DNA of 64,000 bases from Bacillota bacterium (GCA_023475165.1 JAMCWA010000099.1:76423-140422), one strand, 5' to 3'. Shown: positions 26,419-35,861, counted from the stretch's first letter. Notes: generated by a model not told the origin, from the sequence alone. A program made the numbers and translations.

Positions 26419-26483
26419 AGGCTTTCTAGTCTAAAACCTATGCTGAGAAGGGTAAGGGAAGAACCAGAGGGCGGATAGAGGGA

Positions 26484-26556
26484 TGGGAGACGGCTGAAAA
26501 ACCCCCATCGGCTTGTTCGGTTTTCATCGGCACTCTCGTGGCGGGTTGTCTGAGGA
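26484..26556 (+). repeat. Family A remnant after ald
   Basis: GGGAGACGGCTGAAAAACCC, CCATCGGCTTG and TTTTCATCGGCACTCTCGTG show decayed 5' and 3' ends of family A with the middle gone. Confidence 0.5.
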
Positions 26557-26557
26557 C

Positions 26558-26590
26558 AAAAAAGGAAACTGGGGAGATCATCTCCCCAGT
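26558..26590 (-). terminator. Intrinsic terminator of ald
   Basis: ACTGGGGAGAT pairs with ATCTCCCCAGT and is followed on the minus strand by TTCCTTTTTTG. It lies 63 bp beyond the ald stop. Confidence 0.8.
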
Positions 26591-26652
26591 CAAGGATAGT
26601 CAAACTACACGAAGGGCCGGGATAGTCGCCGTCGCCAACACCCGGTTTCCTT

Positions 26653-27774
26653 TCATCCGTTCAAAAACTCCTCGAGAGGCCGGTAGGGAAGGCTATGAGC
26701 CTCAGCCACCGCCTTATAGGTGACAAATCCGTTAAAGACATTCACGCCGCGGGCCAGGGCTCGGTTTTCGCGCAGCGCCCTTTCATAGCCCTTGTTGGCC
26801 AGTTGCAGGGCATAAGGTAGGGTCACGTTGGTCAGGGCCAGGGTGGAGGTCCTGGGAACCGCGCCCGGCATGTTGGCCACCGAGTAATGGATTACTCCAT
26901 GCTTGACGTAGGTCGGATCGGCGTGAGTTGTGACCCGGTCTACCGTCTCGATGGAGCCACCCTGGTCAATGGCCACATCGACGACTACCGATCCCGGCTT
27001 CATTGTCTTGATCATCTCTTCCGTCACCAGTTTGGGGGCGCGGGCGCCCGGAATGAGGACAGCCCCTACCAAAAGGTCGGCCCGTCGGACAGCCTGGGCA
27101 ATGTTATAGCTGTTAGACATCAACGTTACCAGACGCCCCTGAAAGACATCGTCCAGGTAGCGAAGCTTATCGGCGCTAATGTCGAGGATGGTCACCTGGG
27201 CACCCATCCCCACCGCCATCTTGGCCGCGTTCATCCCTACAATCCCGCCGCCGACAATGACCACATTGGCTGGTGGTACCCCGGGAACTCCACCCAGGAG
27301 GACCCCCCGTCCGCCGTAGACCTTCTCCAGATACTGAGCCCCAATCTGCACAGCCATCCGGCCGGCCACTTCGCTCATGGGGGTCAAGAGCGGCAGGGAA
27401 CCATCGTCCAACTGAACGGTTTCATAGGCGATGGCAACGATCATCTTTTCCATCAGCTTGCGGGTAAGTTCTCGTTCCGGGGCCAGGTGCAGGTACGTGA
27501 AAAGAACTTGCCCCTCGCTGAAAAGATCATATTCCGACGGGAGGGGCTCCTTGACCTTCATGATCATGTCCGCCGTCCGGAAGACCGCTCGGGCGTCCTG
27601 GAGGATCTCCGCCCCGGCCTGGCGGTAATCGTCATCACTGAAACCACTACCCAAGCCGGCGTTCTTCTCTACCACCACCTGGTGACCGTCCCTGGTCATG
27701 GCCTGGACCCCGGCGGGGGTGATGGCCACCCGGTTCTCGTTGTTCTTGATCTCTCTTGGGACCCCGACAATCAT
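26653..27774 (-). CDS. ald: Alanine dehydrogenase
   Basis: The 373-residue enzyme interconverts alanine and pyruvate plus ammonia with NAD. It starts [17 protein letters not shown] as known alanine dehydrogenases do, has the NAD-binding [13 protein letters not shown], and ends with the usual C-terminal helix. The ATG at 27774 follows AAGGAGAG. A sigma-54-type promoter lies at 27828-27843, and the next gene upstream encodes a sigma-54 activator with an ACT domain, so expression is probably induced by an amino acid. In such anaerobes the enzyme may serve amino-acid fermentation or spore germination. Confidence 0.95.
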   Translation of the reverse strand: MIVGVPREIKNNENRVAITPAGVQAMTRDGHQVVVEKNAGLGSGFSDDDYRQAGAEILQDARAVFRTADMIMKVKEPLPSEYDLFSEGQVLFTYLHLAPERELTRKLMEKMIVAIAYETVQLDDGSLPLLTPMSEVAGRMAVQIGAQYLEKVYGGRGVLLGGVPGVPPANVVIVGGGIVGMNAAKMAVGMGAQVTILDISADKLRYLDDVFQGRLVTLMSNSYNIAQAVRRADLLVGAVLIPGARAPKLVTEEMIKTMKPGSVVVDVAIDQGGSIETVDRVTTHADPTYVKHGVIHYSVANMPGAVPRTSTLALTNVTLPYALQLANKGYERALRENRALARGVNVFNGFVTYKAVAEAHSLPYRPLEEFLNG

Positions 27775-27827
27775 CTCTTTCGCTCTCCTTTGTCTCACAA
27801 ATGGATCTAGCCGTTCCCCAAATATGA

Positions 27828-27843
27828 AGCAATAAGTATGCCA
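27828..27843 (-). promoter_or_regulatory. Sigma-54 (-24/-12) promoter of ald
   Basis: On the minus strand the sequence is TGGCATACTTATTGCT, matching TGGCAC-N5-TTGCW at all positions but one, with the GG and GC dinucleotides exactly 12 nt apart. Transcription would start about 40 bp before the ald ATG. Confidence 0.75.
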
Positions 27844-27950
27844 GCAGAGGCTTACGTTGGCCTTGAGCGAGAGGATGAGGCGGGGTAAAGAACGCATCGC
27901 AAGAGTCTGGAAATATTCCTTTCCGGCAATGGGCCTGGAAGGGTCAATTG

Positions 27951-27982
27951 TGGAAAGATAGGTTCCCAATCGGAAACCTATC
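27951..27982 (-). terminator. Terminator at the end of the sigma-54 regulator gene
   Basis: GATAGGTT and AACCTATC form a stem extended by CC/GG pairs, followed by TTTCC on the minus strand. The stem begins in the stop codon at 27978-27980. It separates the regulator from the ald promoter. Confidence 0.65.
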
Positions 27983-29729
27983 TCGCCATTCCTCCCGGCC
28001 TTAAGCCATATTTCCTCATCTTGTTCAGCACGGTGCGGTGGGAGATCCCCAAGGCCCGTCCGACTCGGCGGGAACTTCCGTACTGGGCCAGGGCCTTTTC
28101 CAGCGTCTCTCTTTCTACCCTGTCCACCGCCTCTTTCAAAGGGGTTTCGGGTGGGGTAGCCGTTCCCCCGGCCGACTCAACATTAGTCTGGCCCGGTCCA
28201 GAAGGCGAAGGCTCCTTGGAAAACGGGGAGGGAAGGCCAGGGGTGGGGACTGGGGAAACGGGCTGGAGTGTGAGGCCATTTCCCCGGCCTGGTTGAACCG
28301 GGATACCCCCGGAAAACTCCCCGGGCAAGAGGGTCCTTCCCCCCACCGGGGCCGCCTCCCCTTCCAACCAAAGGTACTCGGGACGTACCTCGTCCCCGCT
28401 GGCTAGGTTAACGGCCCTTTCCAGGACGTTTTCCAATTCCCGAACGTTTCCCGGCCAGGGATAAGCCAGCAGTTTAGAAAGGGCCTGCGGATCGACCTTC
28501 TTGATGGTGCGGCCCATCTTAGTACTGAACTTGGTCAAGAGATGCTCCACCAAAAGGGGGATATCCTCGACCCTTTCCCGCAAGGGCGGTAGGTAAAGAG
28601 GCACCACATTCAGGCGATAGTAGAGATCCTCGCGGAAATCGCCCTTTCTGATCATTTCCTCCAAGGGGCGACTGGTGGCGGCGATAATCCGGACATTTAC
28701 CGGATTCTCCTCTCGCCCCCCCACCCGCCGGACCTTGCCTTCTTCCAAAACCCGCAGGAGTTTGGCCTGCAAGTGAGGCGACATTTCGCCGATCTCGTCC
28801 AAGAACAGTGTTCCATCAGAGGCATATTCGAAGAGGCCCTGGCGCCCTCCCTTCTTGGCTCCGGTAAAGGTCCCCTCCTCGTAACCGAAGAGCTCGCTTT
28901 CCAGGAGGGTATCGGGAACGGCGGCACAGTTGAGGGGAACAAAAGGCTTATTTCGCCGCGGGCTCTCCATATGAACGGCGCGGGCAAAAAGCTCTTTCCC
29001 CGTACCGCTCTCGCCGCGGATCAGGATGGTGGAGTCACCCCTGGCGACGGTGCGGGCAATGTCAATGACGCGGCGCAGAGAACCGCTGACCCCGATGATA
29101 TCTTCAAAGGTGATCATCGAGGGGCGGGTGATAGAATAAGCCAGTTGCCGGACATCGGACATGTCCTTCAAGGCCGCCACCACCCCGATGGTACGCCCCT
29201 GCCGGTCCTTGATGGGCCTTCCGGTGGTGATGTAGTGGACGCGTCCTTTGGGGGTGTTTAAAATGATTTCCTGGTTATCATAGGGTAGGCCTGTTTCCAA
29301 GGAGGAAAGCATGGGGATGTGCGGCGATAGTATTTCCGCGATGAGGCGGCCTACCACTTCCGCCTGGGTATAACCCAGGATCTTTTGCGCCGCCGGGTTG
29401 AAAATGGTGATGAGCCCATTCCGATCGATGGCAATGATCCCTTCGCTGACGGAATTCAGAAGGGCCAAAAGGCGCTGCTCCCTTTCCTCGTAAGGCATGA
29501 GCTCCACCGGCGCCACGCGAGTAATACCGGGAATCAGGCGGAGTTCTCTTTCCACCTCCCGGCGCTGCCGCGGCTCCAGGTTCTCAATCTCCAGATACAT
29601 GATGTTGGGGACAACTTCCATGCCGGTGATATTTAAACCGTGCGGCACCAGGATCTTGGAGATATCAAAGACCAGTCCGACCCGGTCCTGGTTTTCGATG
29701 AGATAGCGCGCCATTGGCACCGGTGTCAT
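27978..29729 (-). CDS. Sigma-54-dependent activator with ACT and PAS domains (TyrR/PrdR-like)
   Basis: The 583-residue protein has an N-terminal ACT domain (about 5-75, a likely amino-acid sensor), PAS (86-190), an AAA+ sigma-54 interaction domain (205-445; Walker A GESGTGKE 239-246) and a Fis-type helix-turn-helix (545-580). The loop that contacts sigma-54 reads GTFTGA (286-291) instead of the usual GAFTGA. A Pro/Ser/Gly-rich linker of about 75 residues separates AAA+ and HTH. ald with a -24/-12 promoter lies directly downstream, the most likely target. AAGGAAAGGGG precedes the ATG. Confidence 0.92.
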   Translation of the reverse strand: MTPVPMARYLIENQDRVGLVFDISKILVPHGLNITGMEVVPNIMYLEIENLEPRQRREVERELRLIPGITRVAPVELMPYEEREQRLLALLNSVSEGIIAIDRNGLITIFNPAAQKILGYTQAEVVGRLIAEILSPHIPMLSSLETGLPYDNQEIILNTPKGRVHYITTGRPIKDRQGRTIGVVAALKDMSDVRQLAYSITRPSMITFEDIIGVSGSLRRVIDIARTVARGDSTILIRGESGTGKELFARAVHMESPRRNKPFVPLNCAAVPDTLLESELFGYEEGTFTGAKKGGRQGLFEYASDGTLFLDEIGEMSPHLQAKLLRVLEEGKVRRVGGREENPVNVRIIAATSRPLEEMIRKGDFREDLYYRLNVVPLYLPPLRERVEDIPLLVEHLLTKFSTKMGRTIKKVDPQALSKLLAYPWPGNVRELENVLERAVNLASGDEVRPEYLWLEGEAAPVGGRTLLPGEFSGGIPVQPGRGNGLTLQPVSPVPTPGLPSPFSKEPSPSGPGQTNVESAGGTATPPETPLKEAVDRVERETLEKALAQYGSSRRVGRALGISHRTVLNKMRKYGLRPGGMAR

Positions 29730-29879
29730 CCCCTTTCCTTAAAGAAATAACGGCTTTGGCTCACCCTTTCCCCTCGGGCAAGGCGCTCCCCATGGCCAAG
29801 CCCCAACCGGCTTTACGACCATCTCCAGAAAAGTCCAACGCCTGACAGCTGTATTTACTTAAGCCCAATGGCTTCCTAC

Positions 29880-30644
29880 TTACTTCGGAACTCTGAGGTT
29901 CTTCTTGGTGGAGGCCATCATCCACCAGGCCAGAAGAAGGATCGGGGGCGTGAAAAGCTGGGTCAGGGTAAAAACCCCCAACCCCAGGGTTGGGTTAGTA
30001 TATTTCCACAGATAAAGAGGATTGTCGCGCACCGTTTCCTCAACCAGGGCCCGCAACAACTGATGGTAAAAGAGGAAGGACCAGAACTGGTAACCGCGCG
30101 GCAGGTTTTGCCCACGGAGGTAAAAGAAGCGGATGAGGAGGATCAGGCCGATGGCTGATCCCACCAACTGGGCCGGCCAGCGTCCAAACCAAAAGGCGGT
30201 GGTCCGTCCCAAGACTTCCTGATTAAAGATATTCCCAATACGGACGATGGTATAGCCTATGGTCAGACCAGGAACCGTCAAATCAGCCAGCGCGTTGATG
30301 TCTTTGCCCTTGCGCCGGATATAGATCCAGCCGGCCGCAAAGCCACCCAAGAGCCCGCCGTGCCAGGAAAGGCCCCCCTCGTAGACCCTCAAGACCTGGA
30401 GCGGATCCTGGACGAACCAGGCCGGGTAGTTAGCCAAAACAAAGAGCAAACGCGCCCCCACCACCCCGGAAATCACCACGACCATAGCCAGGTTCAACAG
30501 AAAGTCCTCGTCCAGACCCAGCCGCATCCCGTTTCGGTAAAAGTAGATGGCCCCGGCCAGGACGGAGAGAGCCATAAAAAGCCCATACCAGTGGACACCG
30601 ATGGGTCCAAGACGAAAGACGTAGGGATTCAGATCTACCAGCAA
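29880..30644 (-). CDS. lgt: Prolipoprotein diacylglyceryl transferase
   Basis: The membrane enzyme transfers diacylglycerol to the lipobox cysteine of lipoproteins such as PstS. It has about seven helices and the Lgt signature RIGNIFNQEVLG. I placed the start at the TTG at 30644 (MLVDLNPYVFRLGPI), 9 nt after GGGGGAG, which matches the usual Lgt N-terminus; a TTG at 30662 overlaps that site. No partner gene is coupled to it. Confidence 0.93.
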   Translation of the reverse strand: MLVDLNPYVFRLGPIGVHWYGLFMALSVLAGAIYFYRNGMRLGLDEDFLLNLAMVVVISGVVGARLLFVLANYPAWFVQDPLQVLRVYEGGLSWHGGLLGGFAAGWIYIRRKGKDINALADLTVPGLTIGYTIVRIGNIFNQEVLGRTTAFWFGRWPAQLVGSAIGLILLIRFFYLRGQNLPRGYQFWSFLFYHQLLRALVEETVRDNPLYLWKYTNPTLGLGVFTLTQLFTPPILLLAWWMMASTKKNLRVPK

Positions 30645-30682
30645 GATTCTTCGCTCCCCCAAAAGACAGAAGTTGGAGATCA

Positions 30683-30793
30683 GAAGGTCAGACGCCCGCC
30701 AATTGCGGGGGTTGGAAGTTAGAATTCATCGCCCTGATCATTTCCTGATCGGGTTGGCCACCCAAAACGCAGTTCGTCAGCGGTCTCCCGTGG
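30683..30793 (+). repeat. Family A 3' module between lgt and the thioesterase gene
   Basis: GATCGGGTTGGCCACCCAAAACGCAG (split here as GATCGGGTTGGCC and ACCCAAAACGCAG) runs into TTCGTCAGCGGTCTCCCG, the family A 3' end. The 5' part is decayed. Confidence 0.65.
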
Positions 30794-30799
30794 TCCCTC

Positions 30800-31216
30800 T
30801 CAATCAGCCCTGGTTATTTTCGTCCATAAGATGGGGTTTTCTTTTTTCAGATTCACCGGTTTCCCGTCCCGGTTGATGAAGGTGTGGGTGGTACTACCGG
30901 CGGCCAGCGGTTTTTCTTCCCCTTCTCGGAAGATCTCGTATTCCAGCCTGATCCGAAGACCTTTGATCTCAGCCAGGCGCGCCTTGACCAGCAGGGCGTC
31001 ATCATAATGGGCGGCCTGAAGATACCGGCATTGCGCTTCCAGGACCGGCAGGTAATAGCCGGCCCTTTCCACCTCGGGGTAGGGAATCCCCAACTGGCGG
31101 AAAAGATCAGTTCTGGCCACCTCGAACCAGGCCAGGTAATTGGAATGATGCGCCACCCCCATCTGGTCTGTTTCAACATAGCGGACCCTGACTTGACTGA
31201 TCGCAAAACCACTCAT
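30800..31216 (-). CDS. Acyl-CoA thioesterase, 4HBT/YbgC family
   Basis: The 138-residue hot-dog-fold protein hydrolyses acyl-CoA thioesters. VRYVETDQMGVAHHSNYLAW is the YbgC/4HBT signature with the catalytic Asp in ETDQMG. Length is typical. The ATG at 31216 is preceded by GCAGG; an in-frame TTG at 31222 is also possible. The acyl-CoA ligase and enoyl-CoA hydratase genes 2-4 kb away suggest a fatty-acid role, but they are not in one operon. Confidence 0.88.
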   Translation of the reverse strand: MSGFAISQVRVRYVETDQMGVAHHSNYLAWFEVARTDLFRQLGIPYPEVERAGYYLPVLEAQCRYLQAAHYDDALLVKARLAEIKGLRIRLEYEIFREGEEKPLAAGSTTHTFINRDGKPVNLKKENPILWTKITRAD

Positions 31217-31364
31217 GCGCAAGCCTGCCCCATCTTATTAATTACGCGAAGCGCACCAAACGAAAACGCTGTCTTTCCGATCCTTAGTATACAACCATTC
31301 CCTCCGCCTTTCAAGGAACAGACGTCAGCCCGCCGGACCAAGTCAAAGTCGTCTCTTCCTGTTG

Positions 31365-31515
31365 CCGCCCAGGCGGTTTCGCGCCTCGCTTTCAGCAGCC
31401 TTCGCCGACCACGCTGAGGCTCAACTGCAACCCTCCTTGCCACACCGCGGCAAATTCTCATCCCCGCTCGGCGAGGTTTCTTGGCGGTTTCCTAAGCGGC
31501 ATGGTGATCTAGCGA
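31365..31515 (+). repeat. Family B element
   Basis: CCTCGCTTTCAGCAGCCTTC, CGCCGACCACGCTGAGGCTC and GCGGCATGGTGATCTAG match the 8916-9219 copy. The closing CTAG contains the stop codon (TAG, minus strand) of the MBL hydrolase gene. Confidence 0.7.
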
Positions 31516-32579
31516 GAATAATATCCCACCCCTTTCTCTTCCCTCACCCTGACCCGACCCTCTTTGGCCAGGACGTCCAAATGGGCCTGGACCTCAGAGA
31601 CCCCCAAAAAGACGTCAAAACCTTGTAGGTCAGGAAAGAAGCGCCGGGACAACTCCAGGACTGTTTTGGGCCGACCGTTCAGAGCCGCCAGGATTTCCCC
31701 CTGTCTGGTCAGATGGTGGGCGCGGATTTCAGCGATCCTGCCCCGGTGGTCTTTGATCTTGGGGCCATGGCCGGGATAAACCAGGTCGATTTCCAGGGAT
31801 TCAATTACCTGCAGGGTTTCCAGATAAAGAGATAAAGTTGGTTCCCTGGGGGGACCGCCCGCAGGGGAAGGGGTTAACCCGCCGTCGACCTTTGTCAGGG
31901 TTGACGACGACGTTCCCGGGACGGCGTCGGCAATGGTAGCGCCGGTTGAGCTTCGCCCTGCCTGAGTCAAGACCGCCGACTGGTCGTCACCCGGCTCCAG
32001 CAGCGGATTAGGTGTAATATGGGCCAAGAGGTTATCTCCGGAAAAAAAGACCCTTTCGGTGGCCTCATAGAAATTGCATTGACCGGTGGAATGGCCCCGC
32101 AGGTGGTAGACCCGCAAGGCATGCCGCTCAAAGGGCAAAACCTGCCCCGCCACGACAGGGAGAGGGTCTTTGAGCGGCTCGGCATACTCCCTGTCCCCTA
32201 CATATACCTTTTCCACCATCTCCAGCACTCCCGCCGGAATCCCGGCCCAACGGAGGAGAGAGCCCCGTTCCCGGACAAAGTTAACCTCCTGGGCTGTCTT
32301 CTCCAGTTCCCGCCCATTGAGGTAAATCTCGGCCCCGGAAAGGTCGCGGATGGCCGCGGCCAGGCCGTAGTGATCCGGATGGCCGTGGGTCAAGATGACC
32401 CTCCTGATATCTCTTAGAGAAAAACCCTCCCTCGCCAGACCTTCCTTGAGGGTAGCTTCCGCCTCCGGCGTGTGCGGTCCCGCATCGATGAGGGTCAAAG
32501 GATCTTCCCGAATCAGGTAAACGTTGACTGGTCCCACCTTAAAGGGGGTGGGGATGACCAGTCGGGTAATGGGCAACAT
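31509..32579 (-). CDS. Metallo-beta-lactamase-fold hydrolase with C-terminal winged helix
   Basis: The 356-residue protein has the MBL zinc motif HGHPDH (65-70), a third zinc His in LRGHSTGQ, the Asp in FSGDNLL and a late His in YPGHGP, then a C-terminal winged-helix-like segment, as in glyoxalase-II/LACTB2-like hydrolases. About 45 residues rich in Ser, Thr, Gly and Pro (roughly 200-246) are inserted before REPTLSLYLETL and are not typical of the family. The ATG at 32579 follows GGGAGACTTGAG. The substrate is unknown. Confidence 0.87.
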   Translation of the reverse strand: MLPITRLVIPTPFKVGPVNVYLIREDPLTLIDAGPHTPEAEATLKEGLAREGFSLRDIRRVILTHGHPDHYGLAAAIRDLSGAEIYLNGRELEKTAQEVNFVRERGSLLRWAGIPAGVLEMVEKVYVGDREYAEPLKDPLPVVAGQVLPFERHALRVYHLRGHSTGQCNFYEATERVFFSGDNLLAHITPNPLLEPGDDQSAVLTQAGRSSTGATIADAVPGTSSSTLTKVDGGLTPSPAGGPPREPTLSLYLETLQVIESLEIDLVYPGHGPKIKDHRGRIAEIRAHHLTRQGEILAALNGRPKTVLELSRRFFPDLQGFDVFLGVSEVQAHLDVLAKEGRVRVREEKGVGYYSR

Positions 32580-32585
32580 ATCGAC

Positions 32586-32697
32586 TCAAGTCTCCCTTCT
32601 AACCAGGACCGCTATCCCCTGCCTGCCTCCGATACAAAGGGTGGCCAGGCCATACTGTACCTGCCGGCGCTTCATCTCATAAAGGAGCTTCTTCAGG
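32586..32697 (-). pseudogene. 3'-terminal remnant of an acetyl-CoA acetyltransferase (thiolase) gene
   Basis: The minus-strand frame ending at 32586 reads [19 protein letters not shown] and then IAVLVRRET before its stop, the invariant C-terminus of thiolases ([14 protein letters not shown]) including the catalytic Cys. The rest of the gene is missing: upstream the sequence joins an IS607-type recombinase fragment. The nearby acyl-CoA ligase and enoyl-CoA hydratase genes make a former beta-oxidation cluster likely. Confidence 0.8.
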
Positions 32698-32883
32698 CTC
32701 CTTTTCCGCTATGGCGATGATTTCGACGCCGCAGTATTTTGAATGACGCTCAATACAGCCGCAATCAAAACGGGCCAGACGGTCAGGGTATTCAATTATA
32801 AGCTTCTTATATTCGCCTCCCCCAGCCAGTTTCATGATGTTGGCCAATCCCCGACGCTTCTGGTTCAGGCCGCTGGCTACCAA
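32677..32883 (-). mobile_element. IS607-type serine recombinase fragment
   Basis: The 68-residue reading contains VASGLNQKRRGLANIM, LIIEYPDRLARF and ERHSKYCGVEI, the middle of the IS607-family TnpA resolvase. The N-terminal catalytic Ser region and the C-terminus are absent, so it is a dead remnant. Its end runs directly into the thiolase remnant, suggesting that insertion and deletion removed most of that gene. Confidence 0.8.
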
Positions 32884-32946
32884 AAAAATCAGGCGACCAG
32901 AGAGACTGGCCGCCTCGCCAGCTATGGGGCTGCGCTGACCCCGACT

Positions 32947-33030
32947 TGGAGACCGCCGAAAAAACCATCTGTGTGGCGCAATCCGCCAGCAGACGTCTTT
33001 CCTAAAATGGGATTTGAGCAGTCTCCTCGG
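32947..33030 (+). repeat. Family A short copy
   Basis: It starts TTGGAGACCGCCGAAAAAAC, contains TGTGGCGCAATCCGC, and ends TGAGCAGTCTCCTCG. At about 84 bp it lacks the middle modules. It ends 7 bp from the acyl-CoA synthetase stop. Confidence 0.75.
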
Positions 33031-33036
33031 CTCGGT

Positions 33037-34728
33037 TCACGCCGGCTTTCCGCCGGTTCGGGCCTTTTGGGCCTCTTCCTCCCGCAGGGTTCGCCGCAAC
33101 ACCTTGCCTATGAAGGTCTTGGGCAGCTCCTTGCGAAATTCCACCTCCCGGGGCACCTTATAGCGGGCCAGCTTCTCCCGGCAGTAGGCGATGATCTCCT
33201 CAGCCGTGGCCTGCTCCCCCGTCCTCAGGACGACATACGCCTTCACCATTTCCCCACGATAGGGGTCAGGAAGGCCCGCCACCGCCGCCTCCAGCACTTT
33301 GGGATGGCTGTAGAGAATCTCCTCCACCTCGCGCGGATAGACGTTATACCCGCCAGTAATGATCATGTCTTTCTTCCGGTCCACAATATAGAAAAAGCCT
33401 TCTTCGTCCAGTTTGGCGATGTCTCCGGTGTAAAGCCAGCCGCCGCGCAAGACCTTGGCCGTCTCATCGGGCCGGTTCCAGTACCCCTTCATCACCTGAG
33501 GCCCCTTTACCGCCAGCTCTCCCACCTCCCCGACGGCCAGTTCCTGTTCGCCGTCCACCAGGTCCATGATCCGGCATTGGGTATCCGGGAAAGGTAGGCC
33601 GATGCTGCCTATCTTCCGGTAGCCATAGAGGGGGTTACAGTGAGTAACAGGGGAAGCCTCGGTCAGGCCGTAACCCTCGACCAGTTTGCCGCCCGTGATC
33701 CGCTCGAAGGTTTGTTGCACCTCCAGGGGTAGCGGGGCCGACCCACTGATGCAAGCCTTGATGGAGGAAAGATTATATTTCTTGCTCTCGGCGAAGTTGT
33801 TAATGGCGGCAAACATGGCCGGCGCCCCGGGGAAAATAGTGGGCCGATGTCGATCGACGGACTTGAGGACATCCTTAAGAACAAAACGCGGGTGGAGGAC
33901 CATGGTCGCCCCGGCCAGCACGGCCAGATTCATGACCACCGTCATCCCAAAAACATGAAAGAAAGGCAGGACACCCATAACGATCTCATAACCTTCGCCT
34001 GCCCCCAGGAGCCAGTATTTTGCAGATACGGCGTTATGGACCAGGTTCCAATGGGTCAGCATGGCCCCCTTGGGCAGTCCTGTGGTTCCCCCGGTATACT
34101 GGAGGATGGCCACATCTTCAAGGGGATTGATCTGGACGGGCTCCGGTTCGCCCTGGCTCTTGGCGAGAAGCTCCGCCAGGAAAAAAGTCCCCGGCTGCCG
34201 CTGAACGGTAACCTTGCTTTTCTCCTTCCACTCCTTGATGGGGTAAAGCAACTTCAGTAAGGTAGGCAGATAGTCCTTGATGTGGGTGACGATGATGTTT
34301 TTCAAGGGGGTCCGGGCCTGAATGTTCTTTAAGCGCGGTACGAAAAGGTCCAGGGTCAAGACCGTGGTGACACCGGAGTCCTTCAGCATAAACTCCAGTT
34401 CCCTTTCCACGTAGAGGGGGTTCATGGGAACGACGATGGCCCCGACCCGCATGGCCCCATAATAACCTATCACAAATTGGGGACAGTTGGGAAGCAGAAT
34501 GCCGAGCCGGTCGCCCTTCTTGATACCAAGATCCTGTAAGGCCCGGGCAAAGACCCTGGCCTGTTGCAGCAGGTCGCGGTAATTTAGGCCTTGACCGAAA
34601 AAGAGGGTCGCCTTGCGGTCGGGAAAATCACGGGCGGTCTTCTCCAGCAGGGGATACAGGGAAGTGGAAGGAAAGTCAACGGATCGGGGAACCCCCTGGT
34701 CATAAAACTGAAACCACGGCTCGCTCAT
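33037..34728 (-). CDS. fadD: Long-chain acyl-CoA synthetase (AMP-forming)
   Basis: The 563-residue enzyme activates fatty acids with ATP and CoA. It has the AMP-binding motif YTGGTTGLPKGAM, GYGLTEASPV, the adenylate YTGDIAKLDEEGF and the fatty-acid motif DRKKDMIITGGYNVYP, plus the catalytic Lys near the end (KTFIGKVLRR). The ATG at 34728 follows AAGGGGGT and gives MSEPWFQFYDQG; a longer reading lacks support. The enoyl-CoA hydratase gene upstream on the same strand points to fatty-acid breakdown. The chain length is not determined. Confidence 0.93.
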   Translation of the reverse strand: MSEPWFQFYDQGVPRSVDFPSTSLYPLLEKTARDFPDRKATLFFGQGLNYRDLLQQARVFARALQDLGIKKGDRLGILLPNCPQFVIGYYGAMRVGAIVVPMNPLYVERELEFMLKDSGVTTVLTLDLFVPRLKNIQARTPLKNIIVTHIKDYLPTLLKLLYPIKEWKEKSKVTVQRQPGTFFLAELLAKSQGEPEPVQINPLEDVAILQYTGGTTGLPKGAMLTHWNLVHNAVSAKYWLLGAGEGYEIVMGVLPFFHVFGMTVVMNLAVLAGATMVLHPRFVLKDVLKSVDRHRPTIFPGAPAMFAAINNFAESKKYNLSSIKACISGSAPLPLEVQQTFERITGGKLVEGYGLTEASPVTHCNPLYGYRKIGSIGLPFPDTQCRIMDLVDGEQELAVGEVGELAVKGPQVMKGYWNRPDETAKVLRGGWLYTGDIAKLDEEGFFYIVDRKKDMIITGGYNVYPREVEEILYSHPKVLEAAVAGLPDPYRGEMVKAYVVLRTGEQATAEEIIAYCREKLARYKVPREVEFRKELPKTFIGKVLRRTLREEEAQKARTGGKPA

Positions 34729-35010
34729 GGCTTTACCCCCTTGTCCTGACATTATGGCCAATTTAAGTTGGTTCCGGCGGTATCCGCTCTTCCAAACCCA
34801 GACCAAGGTTCCCGGACCAGTTCTTCCCCAAAATAGTCAGCCTTGGCGCTCATCGACGCTGGCTGCCTGACCAAGGCAATGGCCAAGAGCTCGGCCGCCG
34901 CGCCGCATCCCTGCGGCCCGCACAAAACAATTCCTGAAAAAGGCGAGGAGAATCTGGTCCTCCACTTAACAATATGTCCGTTACCCCTTGCCTATGAGAG
35001 ACCCGAGCGA

Positions 35011-35799
35011 TCACCTCCCTTTGAAGTCCGGCTTCCTCTTGCCCAGGAAGGCCGTCACCCCTTCCCTGGCGTCTTCCGTCTCAAAGACCGCCACGAATTC
35101 CTTTAGCTCAAGGTCAAGGCCCTCCATAAGAGAAGTGTTCAGACCCTCATCCAGCAGCCTCTTGATGGCGGCCATGGCTAAAGAAGGTTGGCTGGCCAGC
35201 TGGTTTCCGAGCTCCCTGGCCCTGGCCAGGAGTTCCCCGTCGGGAACCACGTGGTTGATCAGGCCGATCCGCCAGGCCTCCTGGGCATCGATCATTTGGC
35301 CCAGGAGGAGGATCTCCATGGCTCGGGTTTTGCCCACCAGGCGTGTCAACCGCTGTGTTCCTCCCCAGCCCGGAATAATCCCCAGGTTGATCTCCGGTTG
35401 CCCAAAACGGGCGCTCTCAGCCGCCAAACGTAGGTCACAGGCCATGGCCAGTTCGTTCCCGCCGCCCAGACAAACCCCGTTGATGGCCGCAATGACCGGC
35501 TTGGGGTAGGTCTCCACCTGCCGGAAAACCTCTTGCCCCCGCCTTATGTACCGCTGCACGGTGGCCGCATCACCCTGGGCAAACTGCGTAATATCGGCCC
35601 CGGCGATGAAGGCCTTGGGCCCGGCCCCGGTGATGATGAGGACCTTAACCCCGTCATCAGACCGGAGTTCTTCCAGGGCTTGCGCCAGTTCTTCCAGGGT
35701 CTCTAGGCTCAGGGCGTTGACGGGCGGCCGATTCACGGTGATGATGGCCAGGCGCTTCTCTCTTTGCGTCATGAGAAGGTGGTAGCCCAATACTCCCAT
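35011..35799 (-). CDS. Enoyl-CoA hydratase/isomerase family protein
   Basis: The 262-residue crotonase-fold enzyme hydrates enoyl-CoA. Both catalytic glutamates are present, E116 in CLGGGNELAMACD and E136 in PEINLGIIPGWGG, with the oxyanion loop AFIAGADI. AAAGGGG runs directly into the ATG at 35799, so the true start may be the in-frame TTG at 35790 or the ATG at 35772. A strong sigma-A promoter lies upstream. With the acyl-CoA synthetase it forms part of a beta-oxidation set. Confidence 0.92.
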   Translation of the reverse strand: MGVLGYHLLMTQREKRLAIITVNRPPVNALSLETLEELAQALEELRSDDGVKVLIITGAGPKAFIAGADITQFAQGDAATVQRYIRRGQEVFRQVETYPKPVIAAINGVCLGGGNELAMACDLRLAAESARFGQPEINLGIIPGWGGTQRLTRLVGKTRAMEILLLGQMIDAQEAWRIGLINHVVPDGELLARARELGNQLASQPSLAMAAIKRLLDEGLNTSLMEGLDLELKEFVAVFETEDAREGVTAFLGKRKPDFKGR

Positions 35800-35831
35800 C
35801 CCCTTTAGAAAAGAACGCTAATTCCAAAAAA

Positions 35832-35861
35832 ATTATAAGTTGTTGCAAGGAAACTTGTCAA
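35832..35861 (-). promoter_or_regulatory. Sigma-A promoter of the enoyl-CoA hydratase gene
   Basis: On the minus strand TTGACA (35861-35856) and TATAAT (35837-35832) are 18 bp apart, both perfect hexamers, about 35 bp before the start codon. Confidence 0.85.

Noticed and set aside
26887-27810. A 307-codon plus-strand reading frame
   Set aside because: It is antisense to ald and has no recognisable domain.
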